Assembly: GCA_964016885.1 (NCBI GenBank)
Contig: OZ024741.1
Span: forward strand, 415,909,081 to 415,973,080
Direction: 5' to 3'
DNA from: Eledone cirrhosa
Taxonomy: Eukaryota > Mollusca > Cephalopoda > Octopoda > Eledonidae
Length of the DNA: 64,000 nt
Shown here one piece after another: positions 23,634-36,348 of the stretch (position 1 is its first letter; every line of letters starts with the position of its first letter). The notes below the pieces were generated by a model. That model had not been told where the DNA came from, did no database searches, and saw only the letters and a program-made list of their open reading frames with translations. Made by a program: the position numbers and the translations under genes.

Positions 23634-25711
23634 ATGGCGTCTGTTATATTAACTGGGGTCTCTGTTATATTAACTGGGGTCTCTGTTATATTAACTGGGG
23701 TCTCTGTTATATTAACTGGGGTCTCTGTTATATTAACTGGGGCCTCTATTATATTAACTGGGGTCGCTGTTATATTAAATGGGGTCTCTGTTATATTAAC
23801 TGGGGTCTCTGTTATATTAAATGGGGCCTCTATTATATTAACTGGGGCCTCTGTTATATTAACTGGGGTCTCTGTTATATTAACTGGGGTCTCTGTTATA
23901 TTTACTAGGGCCTCTATTATATTAACTGGGGCCTCTGTTATATTAACTGGGGTCGCTGTTATATTAACTGGGTTCAGTTATATTAACTGGGGTCTCTGTT
24001 ATATTAACTGGGGTCTCTGTTATATTAACTGGGGTCTCTGTCATGTTAACTGGGGTATGTTATATTAACTGGGGCCTCTGTTATATTAACTGGGGCCTCT
24101 ATTATAGTAACTGAAGCCTCTGTTATATTAACTGGGGTCTCTGTTATATTAACTGGGGTCTCTGTTATATTAACTGGGGTCTCTATTATATTAACTGGGG
24201 TCTCTGTTATATTAACAGGGGTCTCTGTTATATTAACAGGGGTCTCTGTTATATAAACTGGGGCCTCTGTTATATTAACTGGGGTCTGTTATATTAACTG
24301 GGGTCTCTGTTATATTAACTGGGGTCTCTGTCATATTAACTGGGTTATGTTATATTAACTGGGGTCTCTGTTATATTAACTGGGGTCTCTGTTATATTAA
24401 CTGGGGTATCGTATATTAACTGGGGTCTCTGTTATATTAACTGGGGCCTCTATTATATTAGCTGGGGCCACTGTTATGTTAACTGGGGTCTCTGTTATAA
24501 TAACTGGGTTCAGTTATATTAACTGGGGTCTCTGTTATATTAACTGAGGTCTCTGTAATATTAACTGGGGCCTCTATTATATTAACTGGGGTCTCTGTTA
24601 TATTAACAGGGGTCTCTGTTATATTAACAGGGGTCTCTGTTATATTAACTGGGGTCTCTGTTATATTAACTGGGGTCTCTGTTATATTAACTGGGGTATG
24701 TTATATTAACTGAGGTCTCTGTTATATTAACTGGGGTCTGTTATTAACTGGGGCCTCTATTATATTAACTGAGGTCTCTGTTATATTAACTGGGGTCTGT
24801 TATTAACTGGGGCCTCTATTATATTAACTGAGGTCTCTGTTATATTAACTGGGGTCTGTTATTAACTGGGGTCTCTATTATATTAACTGGGGTCTCTGTT
24901 ATATTAACTGGGGTCTCTGTTATATTAACTGGGGTCTGTTATATTAACAGGGGTCTCTGTTATATTAACTGGTGTCTCCTTTATATTAACTGGGGTCTGT
25001 TATCTTAACTGAGGTCTCTGTTATATTAACTGGGCTCTGTTATATTAACTGGTGTCTCTGTTATATTAACTGAGGTCTGTTATCTTAACTGGGGTCTCTG
25101 TTATATTAACTGGGTTCTCTGTTATATTAACTGGGGTCTGTTATTAACTGGGGCCTCTATTATATTAACTGAGGTCTCTGTTATATTAACTGGAGTCTCT
25201 GTTATATTAACTGGGGTCTGTTATTAACTGGGGCCTCTATTATATTAACTGAGGTCTCTTTTATATTAACTGGGGTCTGTTATTATCTGGGGCCTCTATT
25301 ATATTAACTGAGGTCTCTGTTATATTAACTGGGGTCTGTTATTAACTGGGGCCTCTATTATATTAACTGGGGTCTCTGTTATATTAACTGGGGTCTCTGT
25401 TATATTAACTGGGGTCTATTATATTAACTGGGGTCTCTGTTATATTAAGTGGGGTCTCTTTTATATTAACTGGGGTCTGTTATCTTAACTGAGGTCTCTG
25501 TTATATTAACTGGGCTATGTTATATTAACTGGGGTCTCTGTTATATTAACTGAGGTCTGTTATCTTAACTGGGGTCTCTGTTATATTAACTGGGTTCTCT
25601 GTTATATTTTACTGGGGTCTGTTATTAACTGGGGCCTCTATTATATTAACTGAGGTCTCTGTTATATTAACTGGAGTCTCTGTTATATTAACTGGGTCTC
25701 TGTTATATTAA
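23634..25711 (+). repeat. HOR block, beta core (2,078 bp), super-repeat copy 1
   Basis: Beta core with TTATATTTACTAGGG, TTATATAAACTGGGGCC near 24255 and TCTCCTTTATATT near 24978. The tail is double: a beta tail up to GGAGTCTCTG near 25195 is followed by a further trimer and alpha-type tail (TTATTATCTGGGG, AAGTGGGG, GGGCTATG, TTATATTTTACTGGGG). This suggests two HOR tails joined by an unequal exchange. Confidence 0.88.
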
Positions 25712-27350
25712 ATGGCGTCTGTTATATTAACTGGGGTCTCTGTTATATTAACTGGGGTCTCTGTTATATTAACTGGGGCCTCTGTTATATTAACTGAGGT
25801 CTCTGTTATATTAACTGGGGTCTCTGTTATATTAACTGGGGCCTATATTATATTAACTGGGGTCGCTGTTATATTAATTGGGGTCTCTGTTATATTAACT
25901 GGGGTCTCTGTTATATTAAATGGGGCCTCTATTATATTAACTGAGGCCTCTGTTATATTAACTGGGGTCTCTGTTATATTAACTGGGGTCTCTGTTATAT
26001 TAACTAGGGCCTCTATTATATTAACTGAGGCCTCTGTTATATTAACTGGGGTCTCTGTTATATTAACTGGGTTCAGTTATATTAACTGGGGCCTCTGTTA
26101 TATTAACTGCGGCCTCTGTTATATTAACTGGGGTCTCTGTAATATTAACTGGGGTCTCTGTCATGTTAACTGGGGTATGTTATATTAACTGGGACCTCTG
26201 TTATATTAACTGGGGCCTCTATTATAGTAACTGGGGCCTCTGTTATATTAACTGGGGTCTCTGTTATATTAACTGGGTTCAGTTATATTAACTGGGGCCT
26301 CTGTTATATTAACTGGGGCCTCTATTATAGTAACTGGGGCCTCTGTTATATTAACTGGGGTCTCTGTTATATTAACTGGGGTCTCTGTTATATTAACTGG
26401 GGTCTCTATTATATTAACTGGGGTCTCTGTTATATTAACAGGGGTCTCTGTTATTTTAACTGGGGTCTCTGATATATTAACTGGGGTCTCTGTTATATTA
26501 ACTGGGGTCTCTGTTATATTAACTGGGGTATGTTATATTAACTGGGGTCTCTGTTATATTAACTGGGGTCTCTGTTATATTAACAGAGGTATCGTATATT
26601 AACTGGGGTCTCTGTTATATTAACTGGGGCCTCTATTATATTAGCTGGGGCCTCTGTTATATTAACTGGGGTCTCTGTTATATTAACTGAGGTCTCTGTA
26701 ATATTAACTGGGGCCTCTATTATATTAACTGGGGTCTCTGTTATATTAACTGGGGCCTCTATTATATTAACTGAGGTCTCTGTTATATTAACTGGGGTCT
26801 GTTATTAACTGGGGCCTCTATTATATTAACTGAGGTCTCTGTTATATTAACTGGGGTCTGTTATTAACTGGGGCCTCTATTATATTAACTGAGGTCTCTG
26901 TTATATTAACTGGGGTCTGTTATTAACTGGGGCCTCTATTATATTAACTGAGGTCTCTGTTATATTAACTGGGGTCTGTTATTAACTGGGGTCTCTATTA
27001 TATTAACTGGGGTCTCTGTTATATTAACTGGGGTCTATGTTATATTAACTGGGGTCTGTTATATTAACTGGGGTCTCTGTTATATTAACTGGTGTCTCTG
27101 TTATATTAACTGGGGTCTGTTATCTTAACTGAGGTCTCTGTTATATTAACTGGGCTCTGTTATATTAACTGGTGTCTCTGTTATATTAACTGGGGTCTGT
27201 TATCTTAACTGGGGTCTCTGTTATATTAACTGGGTTCTCTGTTATATTAACTGGGGTCTGTTATTAACTGGGGCCTCTATTATATTAACTGAGGTCTCTG
27301 TTATATTAACTGGAGTCTCTGTTATATTAACTGGGTCTCTGTTATATTAA
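25712..27350 (+). repeat. HOR block, alpha core (1,639 bp), super-repeat copy 2
   Basis: Counterpart of 19820-21458 at exactly 5,892 bp. Differences include TTATTTTAACTGGGG and TCTGATATATTAAC near 26455-26475, which are also present in copy 3 but absent from copy 1. TTATTAAC occurs at 26802, 26861, 26920 and 26979. Confidence 0.9.
26802..26997 (+). repeat. 59-bp trimer sub-array
   Basis: TTATTAAC at 26802, 26861, 26920 and 26979; super-repeat copy 2 counterpart of the 20910 cluster, with the same copy number. Confidence 0.88.
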
Positions 27351-29546
27351 ATGGCGTCTGTTATATTAACTGGGGTCTCTGTTATATTAACTGGGGTCTC
27401 TGTTATATTAACTGGGGTCTCTGTTATATTAACTGGGGTCTCTGTTATATTAACTGGGGCCTCTATTATATTAACTGGGGTCGCTGTTATATTAAATGGG
27501 GTCTCTGTTATATTAACTGGGGTCTCTGTTATATTAAATGGGGCCTCTATTATATTAACTGGGGCCTCTGTTATATTAACTGGGGTCTCTGTTATATTAA
27601 CTGGGGTCTCTGTTATATTAACTAGGGCCTCTATTATATTAACTGGGGCCTCTGTTATATTAACTGGGGTCGCTGTTATATTAACTGGGTTCAGTTATAT
27701 TAACTGGGGTCTCTGTTATATTAACTGGGGTCTCTGTTATATTAACTGGGGTCTCTGTCATGTTAACTGGGGTATGTTATATTAACTGGGGCCTCTGTTA
27801 TATTAACTGGGGCCTCTATTATAGTAACTGAAGCCTCTGTTATATTAACTGGGGTCTCTGTTATATTAACTGGGGTCTCTGTTATATTAACTGGGGTCTC
27901 TATTATATTAACTGGGGTCTCTGTTATATTAACAGGGGTCTCTGTTATATTAACAGGGGTCTCTGTTATATAAACTGGGGTCTCTGTTATATTAACTGGG
28001 GTCTGTTATATTAACTGGGGTCTCTGTTATATTAACTGGGGTCTCTGTCATATTAACTGGGTTATGTTATATTAACTGGGGTCTCTGTTATATTAACTGG
28101 GGTCTCTGTTATATTAACTGGGGTATCGTATATTAACTGGGGTCTCTGTTATATTAACTGGGGCCTCTATTATATTAGCTGGGGCCACTGTTATGTTAAC
28201 TGGGGTCTCTGTTATAATAACTGGGTTCAGTTATATTAACTGGGGTCTCTGTTATATTAACTGAGGTCTCTGTAATATTAACTGGGGCCTCTATTATATT
28301 AACTGGGGTCTCTGTTATATTAACAGGGGTCTCTGTTATATTAACAGGGGTCTCTGTTATATTAACTGGGGTCTCTGTTATATTATCTGGGGTCTGTTAT
28401 ATTAACTGGGGTCTCTGTTATATTAACTGGGGTCTCTGTTATATTAACTGGGGTCTCTGTTATATTAACAGAGGTATCGTATATTAACTGGGGTCTCTGT
28501 TATATTAACTGGGGCCTCTATTATATTAGCTGGGGCCTCTGTTATATTAACTGGGGTCTCTGTTATATTAACTGGGGTCTCTGTTATATTAACTGGGGTC
28601 TCTATTATATTAACTGGGGTCTCTGTTATATTAACAGGGGTCTCTGTTATATTAACTGGGGTCTCTGTTATATTAACTGGGGTCTCTGTTATATTAACTG
28701 GGGTCTCTGTTATATTAACTGGGGTATGTTATATTAACTGGGGTCTCTGTTATATTAACTGGGGTCTCTGTTATATTAACAGAGGTATCGTATATTAACT
28801 GGGGTCTCTGTTATATTAACTGGGGCCTCTATTATATTAGCTGGGGCCTCTGTTATATTAACTGGGGTCTCTGTTATATTAACTGAGGTCTCTGTAATAT
28901 TAACTGGGGCCTCTATTATATTAACTGGGGTCTCTGTTATATTAACTGGGGCCTCTATTATATTAACTGAGGTCTCTGTTATATTAACTGGGGTCTGTTA
29001 TTAACTGGGGCCTCTATTATATTAACTGAGGTCTCTGTTATATTAACTGGGGTCTGTTATTAACTGGGGCCTCTATTATATTAACTGAGGTCTCTGTTAT
29101 ATTAACTGGGGTCTGTTATTAACTGGGGCCTCTATTATATTAACTGAGGTCTCTGTTATATTAACTGGGGTCTGTTATTAACTGGGGTCTCTATTATATT
29201 AACTGGGGTCTCTGTTATATTAACTGGGGTCTATGTTATATTAACTGGGGTCTGTTATATTAACTGGGGTCTCTGTTATATTAACTGGTGTCTCTGTTAT
29301 ATTAACTGGGGTCTGTTATCTTAACTGAGGTCTCTGTTATATTAACTGGGCTCTGTTATATTAACTGGTGTCTCTGTTATATTAACTGGGGTCTGTTATC
29401 TTAACTGGGGTCTCTGTTATATTAACTGGGTTCTCTGTTATATTAACTGGGGTCTGTTATTAACTGGGGCCTCTATTATATTAACTGAGGTCTCTGTTAT
29501 ATTAACTGGAGTCTCTGTTATATTAACTGGGTCTCTGTTATATTAA
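27351..29546 (+). repeat. HOR block, beta core (2,196 bp), super-repeat copy 2
   Basis: Counterpart of 21459-23633 with one extra 21-bp monomer early in the core and TTATATTAACTAGGG where copy 1 has TTATATTTACTAGGG. The 311-bp duplication is present here too (ACAGAG landmark at 28468 and 28779), so it predates the 5.9-kb duplication. Confidence 0.9.
28998..29193 (+). repeat. 59-bp trimer sub-array
   Basis: TTATTAAC at 28998, 29057, 29116 and 29175; super-repeat copy 2 counterpart of the 23085 cluster. Confidence 0.88.
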
Positions 29547-31603
29547 ATGGCGTCTGTTATATTAACTGGGGTCTCTGTTATATTAACTGGGGTCTCTGTT
29601 ATATTAACTGGGGTCTCTGTTATATTAACTGGGGTCTCTGTTATATTAACTGGGGCCTCTATTATATTAACTGGGGTCGCTGTTATATTAAATGGGGTCT
29701 CTGTTATATTAACTGGGGTCTCTGTTATATTAAATGGGGCCTCTATTATATTAACTGGGGCCTCTGTTATATTAACTGGGGTCTCTGTTATATTAACTGG
29801 GGTCTCTGTTATATTTACTAGGGCCTCTATTATATTAACTGGGGCCTCTGTTATATTAACTGGGGTCGCTGTTATATTAACTGGGTTCAGTTATATTAAC
29901 TGGGGTCTCTGTTATATTAACTGGGGTCTCTGTTATATTAACTGGGGTCTCTGTCATGTTAACTGGGGTATGTTATATTAACTGGGGCCTCTGTTATATT
30001 AACTGGGGCCTCTATTATAGTAACTGAAGCCTCTGTTATATTAACTGGGGTCTCTGTTATATTAACTGGGGTCTCTGTTATATTAACTGGGGTCTCTGTT
30101 ATATTAACAGGGGTCTCTGTTATATTAACAGGGGTCTCTGTTATATAAACTGGGGTCTCTGTTATATTAACTGGGGTCTGTTATATTAACTGGGGTCTCT
30201 GTTATATTAACTGGGGTCTCTGTCATATTAACTGGGTTATGTTATATTAACTGGGGTCTCTGTTATATTAACTGGGGTCTCTGTTATATTAACTGGGGTA
30301 TCGTATATTAACTGGGGTCTCTGTTATATTAACTGGGGCCTCTATTATATTAGCTGGGGCCACTGTTATGTTAACTGGGGTCTCTGTTATAATAACTGGG
30401 TTCAGTTATATTAACTGGGGTCTCTGTTATATTAACTGAGGTCTCTGTAATATTAACTGGGGCCTCTATTATATTAACTGGGGTCTCTGTTATATTAACA
30501 GGGGTCTCTGTTATATTAACAGGGGTCTCTGTTATATTAACTGGGGTCTCTGTTATATTAACTGGGGTCTCTGTTATATTAACTGGGGTATGTTATATTA
30601 ACTGAGGTCTCTGTTATATTAACTGGGGTCTGTTATTAACTGGGGCCTCTATTATATTAACTGAGGTCTCTGTTATATTAACTGGGGTCTGTTATTAACT
30701 GGGGCCTCTATTATATTAACTGAGGTCTATGTTATATTAACTGGGGTCTGTTATTAACTGGGGTCTCTATTATATTAACTGGGGTCTCTGTTATATTAAC
30801 TGGGGTCTCTGTTATATTAACTGGGGTCTGTTATATTAACAGGGGTCTCTGTTATATTAACTGGTGTCTCTTTTATATTAACTGGGGTCTGTTATCTTAA
30901 CTGAGGTCTCTGTTATATTAACTGGGCTCTGTTATATTAACTGGTGTCTCTGTTATATTAACTGAGGTCTGTTATCTTAACTGGGGTCTCTGTTATATTA
31001 ACTGGGTTCTCTGTTATATTAACTGGGGTCTGTTATTAACTGGGGCCTCTATTATATTAACTGAGGTCTCTGTTATATTAACTGGAGTCTCTGTTATATT
31101 AACTGGGGTCTGTTATTAACTGGGGCCTCTATTATATTAACTGAGGTCTCTTTTATATTAACTGGGGTCTGTTATTATCTGGGGCCTCTATTATATTAAC
31201 TGAGGTCTCTGTTATATTAACTGGGGTCTGTTATTAACTGGGGCCTCTATTATATTAACTGGGGTCTCTGTTATATTAACTGGGGTCTCTGTTATATTAA
31301 CTGGGGTCTATTATATTAACTGGGGTCTCTGTTATATTAAGTGGGGTCTCTTTTATATTAACTGGGGTCTGTTATCTTAACTGAGGTCTCTGTTATATTA
31401 ACTGGGCTATGTTATATTAACTGGGGTCTCTGTTATATTAACTGAGGTCTGTTATCTTAACTGGGGTCTCTGTTATATTAACTGGGTTCTCTGTTATATT
31501 TTACTGGGGTCTGTTATTAACTGGGGCCTCTATTATATTAACTGAGGTCTCTGTTATATTAACTGGAGTCTCTGTTATATTAACTGGGTCTCTGTTATAT
31601 TAA
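29547..31603 (+). repeat. HOR block, beta core (2,057 bp), super-repeat copy 2
   Basis: Counterpart of 23634-25711 but one monomer shorter: the TCTCTATTATATT monomer between the GAAGCC and ACAGGGG landmarks is missing. It keeps TTATATTTACTAGGG and the double tail. The private changes are GAGGTCTATG near 30725 and TCTCTTTTATATT near 30868 (TCTCCTTTATATT in copy 1). Confidence 0.9.
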
Positions 31604-33242
31604 ATGGCGTCTGTTATATTAACTGGGGTCTCTGTTATATTAACTGGGGTCTCTGTTATATTAACTGGGGCCTCTGTTATATTAACTGAGGTCTCTGTTA
31701 TATTAACTGGGGTCTCTGTTATATTAACTGGGGCCTATATTATATTAACTGGGGTCGCTGTTATATTAATTGGGGTCTCTGTTATATTAACTGGGGTCTC
31801 TGTTATATTAAATGGGGCCTCTATTATATTAACTGAGGCCTCTGTTATATTAACTGGGGTCTCTGTTATATTAACTGGGGTCTCTGTTATATTAACTAGG
31901 GCCTCTATTATATTAACTGAGGCCTCTGTTATATTAACTGGGGTCTCTGTTATATTAACTGGGTTCAGTTATATTAACTGGGGCCTCTGTTATATTAACT
32001 GCGGCCTCTGTTATATTAACTGGGGTCTCTGTAATATTAACTGGGGTCTCTGTCATGTTAACTGGGGTATGTTATATTAACTGGGACCTCTGTTATATTA
32101 ACTGGGGCCTCTATTATAGTAACTGGGGCCTCTGTTATATTAACTGGGGTCTCTGTTATATTAACTGGGTTCAGTTATATTAACTGGGGCCTCTGTTATA
32201 TTAACTGGGGCCTCTATTATAGTAACTGGGGCCTCTGTTATATTAACTGGGGTCTCTGTTATATTAACTGGGGTCTCTGTTATATTAACTGGGGTCTCTA
32301 TTATATTAACTGGGGTCTCTGTTATATTAACAGGGGTCTCTGTTATTTTAACTGGGGTCTCTGATATATTAACTGGGGTCTCTGTTATATTAACTGGGGT
32401 CTCTGTTATATTAACTGGGGTATGTTATATTAACTGGGGTCTCTGTTATATTAACTGGGGTCTCTGTTATATTAACAGAGGTATCGTATATTAACTGGGG
32501 TCTCTGTTATATTAACTGGGGCCTCTATTATATTAGCTGGGGCCTCTGTTATATTAACTGGGGTCTCTGTTATATTAACTGAGGTCTCTGTAATATTAAC
32601 TGGGGCCTCTATTATATTAACTGGGGTCTCTGTTATATTAACTGGGGCCTCTATTATATTAACTGAGGTCTCTGTTATATTAACTGGGGTCTGTTATTAA
32701 CTGGGGCCTCTATTATATTAACTGAGGTCTCTGTTATATTAACTGGGGTCTGTTATTAACTGGGGCCTCTATTATATTAACTGAGGTCTCTGTTATATTA
32801 ACTGGGGTCTGTTATTAACTGGGGCCTCTATTATATTAACTGAGGTCTCTGTTATATTAACTGGGGTCTGTTATTAACTGGGGTCTCTATTATATTAACT
32901 GGGGTCTCTGTTATATTAACTGGGGTCTATGTTATATTAACTGGGGTCTGTTATATTAACTGGGGTCTCTGTTATATTAACTGGTGTCTCTGTTATATTA
33001 ACTGCGGTCTGTTATCTTAACTGAGGTCTCTGTTATATTAACTGGGCTCTGTTATATTAACTGGTGTCTCTGTTATATTAACTGGGGTCTGTTATCTTAA
33101 CTGGGGTCTCTGTTATATTAACTGGGTTCTCTGTTATATTAACTGGGGTCTGTTATTAACTGGGGCCTCTATTATATTAACTGAGGTCTCTGTTATATTA
33201 ACTGGAGTCTCTGTTATATTAACTGGGTCTCTGTTATATTAA
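31604..33242 (+). repeat. HOR block, alpha core (1,639 bp), super-repeat copy 3
   Basis: Third alpha HOR of the super-repeat, same length as its counterparts. It shares TTATTTTAACTGGGG and TCTGATATATT with copy 2. Private ACTGCGGTCTG near 33001, where the other two copies read ACTGGGGTCTG. Confidence 0.9.
32694..32889 (+). repeat. 59-bp trimer sub-array
   Basis: TTATTAAC at 32694, 32753, 32812 and 32871; super-repeat copy 3 counterpart. Shorter clusters with one to three units occur in most other HORs, for example 902/961/1020. Confidence 0.88.
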
Positions 33243-34755
33243 ATGGCGTCTGTTATATTAACTGGGGTCTCTGTTATATTAACTGGGGTCTCTGTTATAT
33301 TAACTGGGGTCTCTGTTATATTAACTGGGGTCTCTGTTATATTAACTGGGGCCTCTATTATATTAACTGGGGTCGCTGTTATATTAAATGGGGTCTCTGT
33401 TATATTAACTGGGGTCTCTGTTATATTAAATGGGGCCTCTATTATATTAACTGGGGCCTCTGTTATATTAACTGGGGTCTCTGTTATATTAACTGGGGTC
33501 TCTGTTATATTAACTAGGGCCTCTATTATATTAACTGGGGCCTCTGTTATATTAACTGGGGTCGCTGTTATATTAACTGGGTTCAGTTATATTAACTGGG
33601 GTCTCTGTTATATTAACTGGGGTCTCTGTTATATTAACTGGGGTCTCTGTCATGTTAACTGGGGTATGTTATATTAACTGGGGCCTCTGTTATATTAACT
33701 GGGGCCTCTATTATAGTAACTGAAGCCTCTGTTATATTAACTGGGGTCTCTGTTATATTAACTGGGGTCTCTGTTATATTAACTGGGGTCTCTATTATAT
33801 TAACTGGGGTCTCTGTTATATTAACAGGGGTCTCTGTTATATTAACAGGGGTCTCTGTTATATAAACTGGGGTCTCTGTTATATTAACTGGGGTCTGTTA
33901 TATTAACTGGGGTCTCTGTTATATTAACTGGGGTCTCTGTCATATTAACTGGGTTATGTTATATTAACTGGGGTCTCTGTTATATTAACTGGGGTCTCTG
34001 TTATATTAACTGGGGTATCGTATATTAACTGGGGTCTCTGTTATATTAACTGGGGCCTCTATTATATTAGCTGGGGCCACTGTTATGTTAACTGGGGTCT
34101 CTGTTATAATAACTGGGTTCAGTTATATTAACTGGGGTCTCTGTTATATTAACTGAGGTCTCTGTAATATTAACTGGGGCCTCTATTATATTAACTGGGG
34201 TCTCTGTTATATTAACTGGGGTATGTTATATTAACTGAGGTCTCTGTTATATTAACTGGGGTCTGTTATTAACTGGGGCCTCTATTATATTAACTGAGGT
34301 CTCTGTTATATTAACTGGGGTCTGTTATTAACTGGGGCCTCTATTATATTAACTGAGGTCTCTGTTATATTAACTGGGGTCTGTTATTAACTGGGGTCTC
34401 TATTATATTAACTGGGGTCTCTGTTATATTAACTGGGGTCTCTGTTATATTAACTGGGGTCTGTTATATTAACAGGGGTCTCTGTTATATTAACTGGTGT
34501 CTCTTTTATATTAACTGGGGTCTGTTATCTTAACTGAGGTCTCTGTTATATTAACTGGGCTCTGTTATATTAACTGGTGTCTCTGTTATATTAACTGAGG
34601 TCTGTTATCTTAACTGGGGTCTCTGTTATATTAACTGGGTTCTCTGTTATATTAACTGGGGTCTGTTATTAACTGGGGCCTCTATTATATTAACTGAGGT
34701 CTCTGTTATATTAACTGGAGTCTCTGTTATATTAACTGGGTCTCTGTTATATTAA
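33243..34755 (+). repeat. HOR block, beta core (1,513 bp), end of super-repeat copy 3
   Basis: Beta core of the 27351 type (TTATATTAACTAGGG). It follows the super-repeat order until about 34.2 kb, then goes from TCTGTAATATT and one consensus monomer straight to GGGGTATG, trimers and a tail with ACAGGGGTCTCTG and TCTCTTTTATATT. The third super-repeat copy therefore stops inside this block. Confidence 0.87.
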
Positions 34756-36348
34756 ATGGCGTCTGTTATATTAACTGGGGTCTCTGTTATATTAACTGGG
34801 GTCTCTGTTATATTAACTGAGGTCTCTGTTATATTAACTGGGGTCTCTGTTATATTAACTGGGGCCTCTATTATATTAACTGGGGTCTCTGTTATATTAA
34901 ATGGGGCCTCTATTATATTAACTGGGGCCTCTGTTATATTAACTGGGGTCTCTGTTATATTAACTGGGGTCTCTGTTATATTAAATAGGGCCTCTGTTAT
35001 ATTAACTGGGGTCTCTGTTATATTAACTGGGTTCAGTTATATTAACTGGGGCCTCTGTTATATTAACTGGGGCCTCTGTTATATTAACTGGGGTCTCTGT
35101 TATATTAACTGGGGTCTCTGTCATATTAACTGGGTATGTTATATTAACTGGGGCCTCTGTTATATTAACTGGAGCCTCTATTATAGTAACTGGGGCCTCT
35201 GTTATATTAACTGGGGTCTCTGTTATATTAACTGGGGTCTCTGTTATATTAACTGGGGTCTCTATTATATTAACTGGGGTCTCTGTTATATTAACAGGGG
35301 TCTCTGTTATATTAACAGGGGTGTCTGTTATATTAACTGGGGTCTCTGTTATATTAACTGGGGTCTGTTATATTAACTGGGGTCTCTGTTATATTAACTG
35401 GGGTCTCTGTTATATTAACTGGGGTATGTTATATTAACTGGGGTCTCTGTTATATTAACTGGGGTCTCTGTTATATTAACTGGGGTATCGTATATTAACT
35501 GGGGTCTCTGTTATATTAACTGGGGCCTCTATTATATTAGCTGGGGCCACTGTTATATTAACTGGGGTCTCTGTTATAATAACTGGGTTCAGTTATATTA
35601 ACTGGGGTCTCTGTTATATTAACTGAGGTCTCTGTAATATTAACTGTGGCCTCTATTATATTAACTGGGGTCTCTGTTATATTAACTGGGGTCTCTGTTA
35701 TATTAAATGGCGTCTGTTATATTAACTGGGGTCTCTGTTATATTAACTGAGGTCTCTGTTATATTAACTGGGGCCTCTGTTATATTAACTGGGGTCTGTT
35801 ATTCACTGGGGCCTCTATTATATTAACTGAGGTCTCTGTTATAATAACTGGGGTCTGTTATTAACTGGGGCCTCTATTATATTAACTGAGGTCTCTTTTA
35901 TATTAACTGGGGTCTGTTATTAACTGGGGCCTCTATTATATTAACTGAGGTCTCTGTTATATTAACTGGGGTCTGTTATTAACTGGGGCCTCTATTATAT
36001 TAACTGGGGTCTCTGTTATATTAACTGGGGTCTCTGTTATATTAACTGGGGTCTGTTATATTAACTGGTGTCTCTGTTATATTAAGTGGGGACTCTTTTA
36101 TATTAACTGGGGTCTGTTATCTTAACTGAGGTCTCTGTTATATTAACTGGGCTCTGTTATATTAACTGGGGTCTCTGTTATATTAACTGAGGTCTGTTAT
36201 CTTAACTGGGGTCTCTGTTATATTAACTGGGTTCTCTGTTATATTTTACTGGGGTCTGTTATTAACTGGCGCCTCTATTATATTAACTGAGGTCTCTGTT
36301 ATATTAACTGGAGTCTCTGTTATATTAACTGGGTCTCTGTAATATTAA
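34756..36348 (+). repeat. HOR block, gamma core (1,593 bp)
   Basis: Gamma core very like that at 10883, but with GGGGCCTCTA instead of GGGGCCCCTA and GTCATATTAACTGGGTATG instead of GTCATGTTAAC. It contains the second AAATGGCGTCTG marker (ATG 35707), TTATTCACTGGGG near 35800 and an alpha-type tail with GGGGACTCTTTTATATT. Confidence 0.87.

Larger units (their letters stand above)
19590..34200 (+). repeat. Super-repeat, unit 5,892 bp (two full copies, one partial)
   Basis: The order alpha(1,639)-beta(about 2,180)-beta(about 2,070) occurs at 19820-25711 and 25712-31603, each exactly 5,892 bp, and starts a third time at 31604. Homology extends left to about 19590, 25480 and 31370. The third copy ends near 34.2 kb inside a beta HOR. 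Differences between copies are few substitutions and single-monomer gains or losses. Confidence 0.92.
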
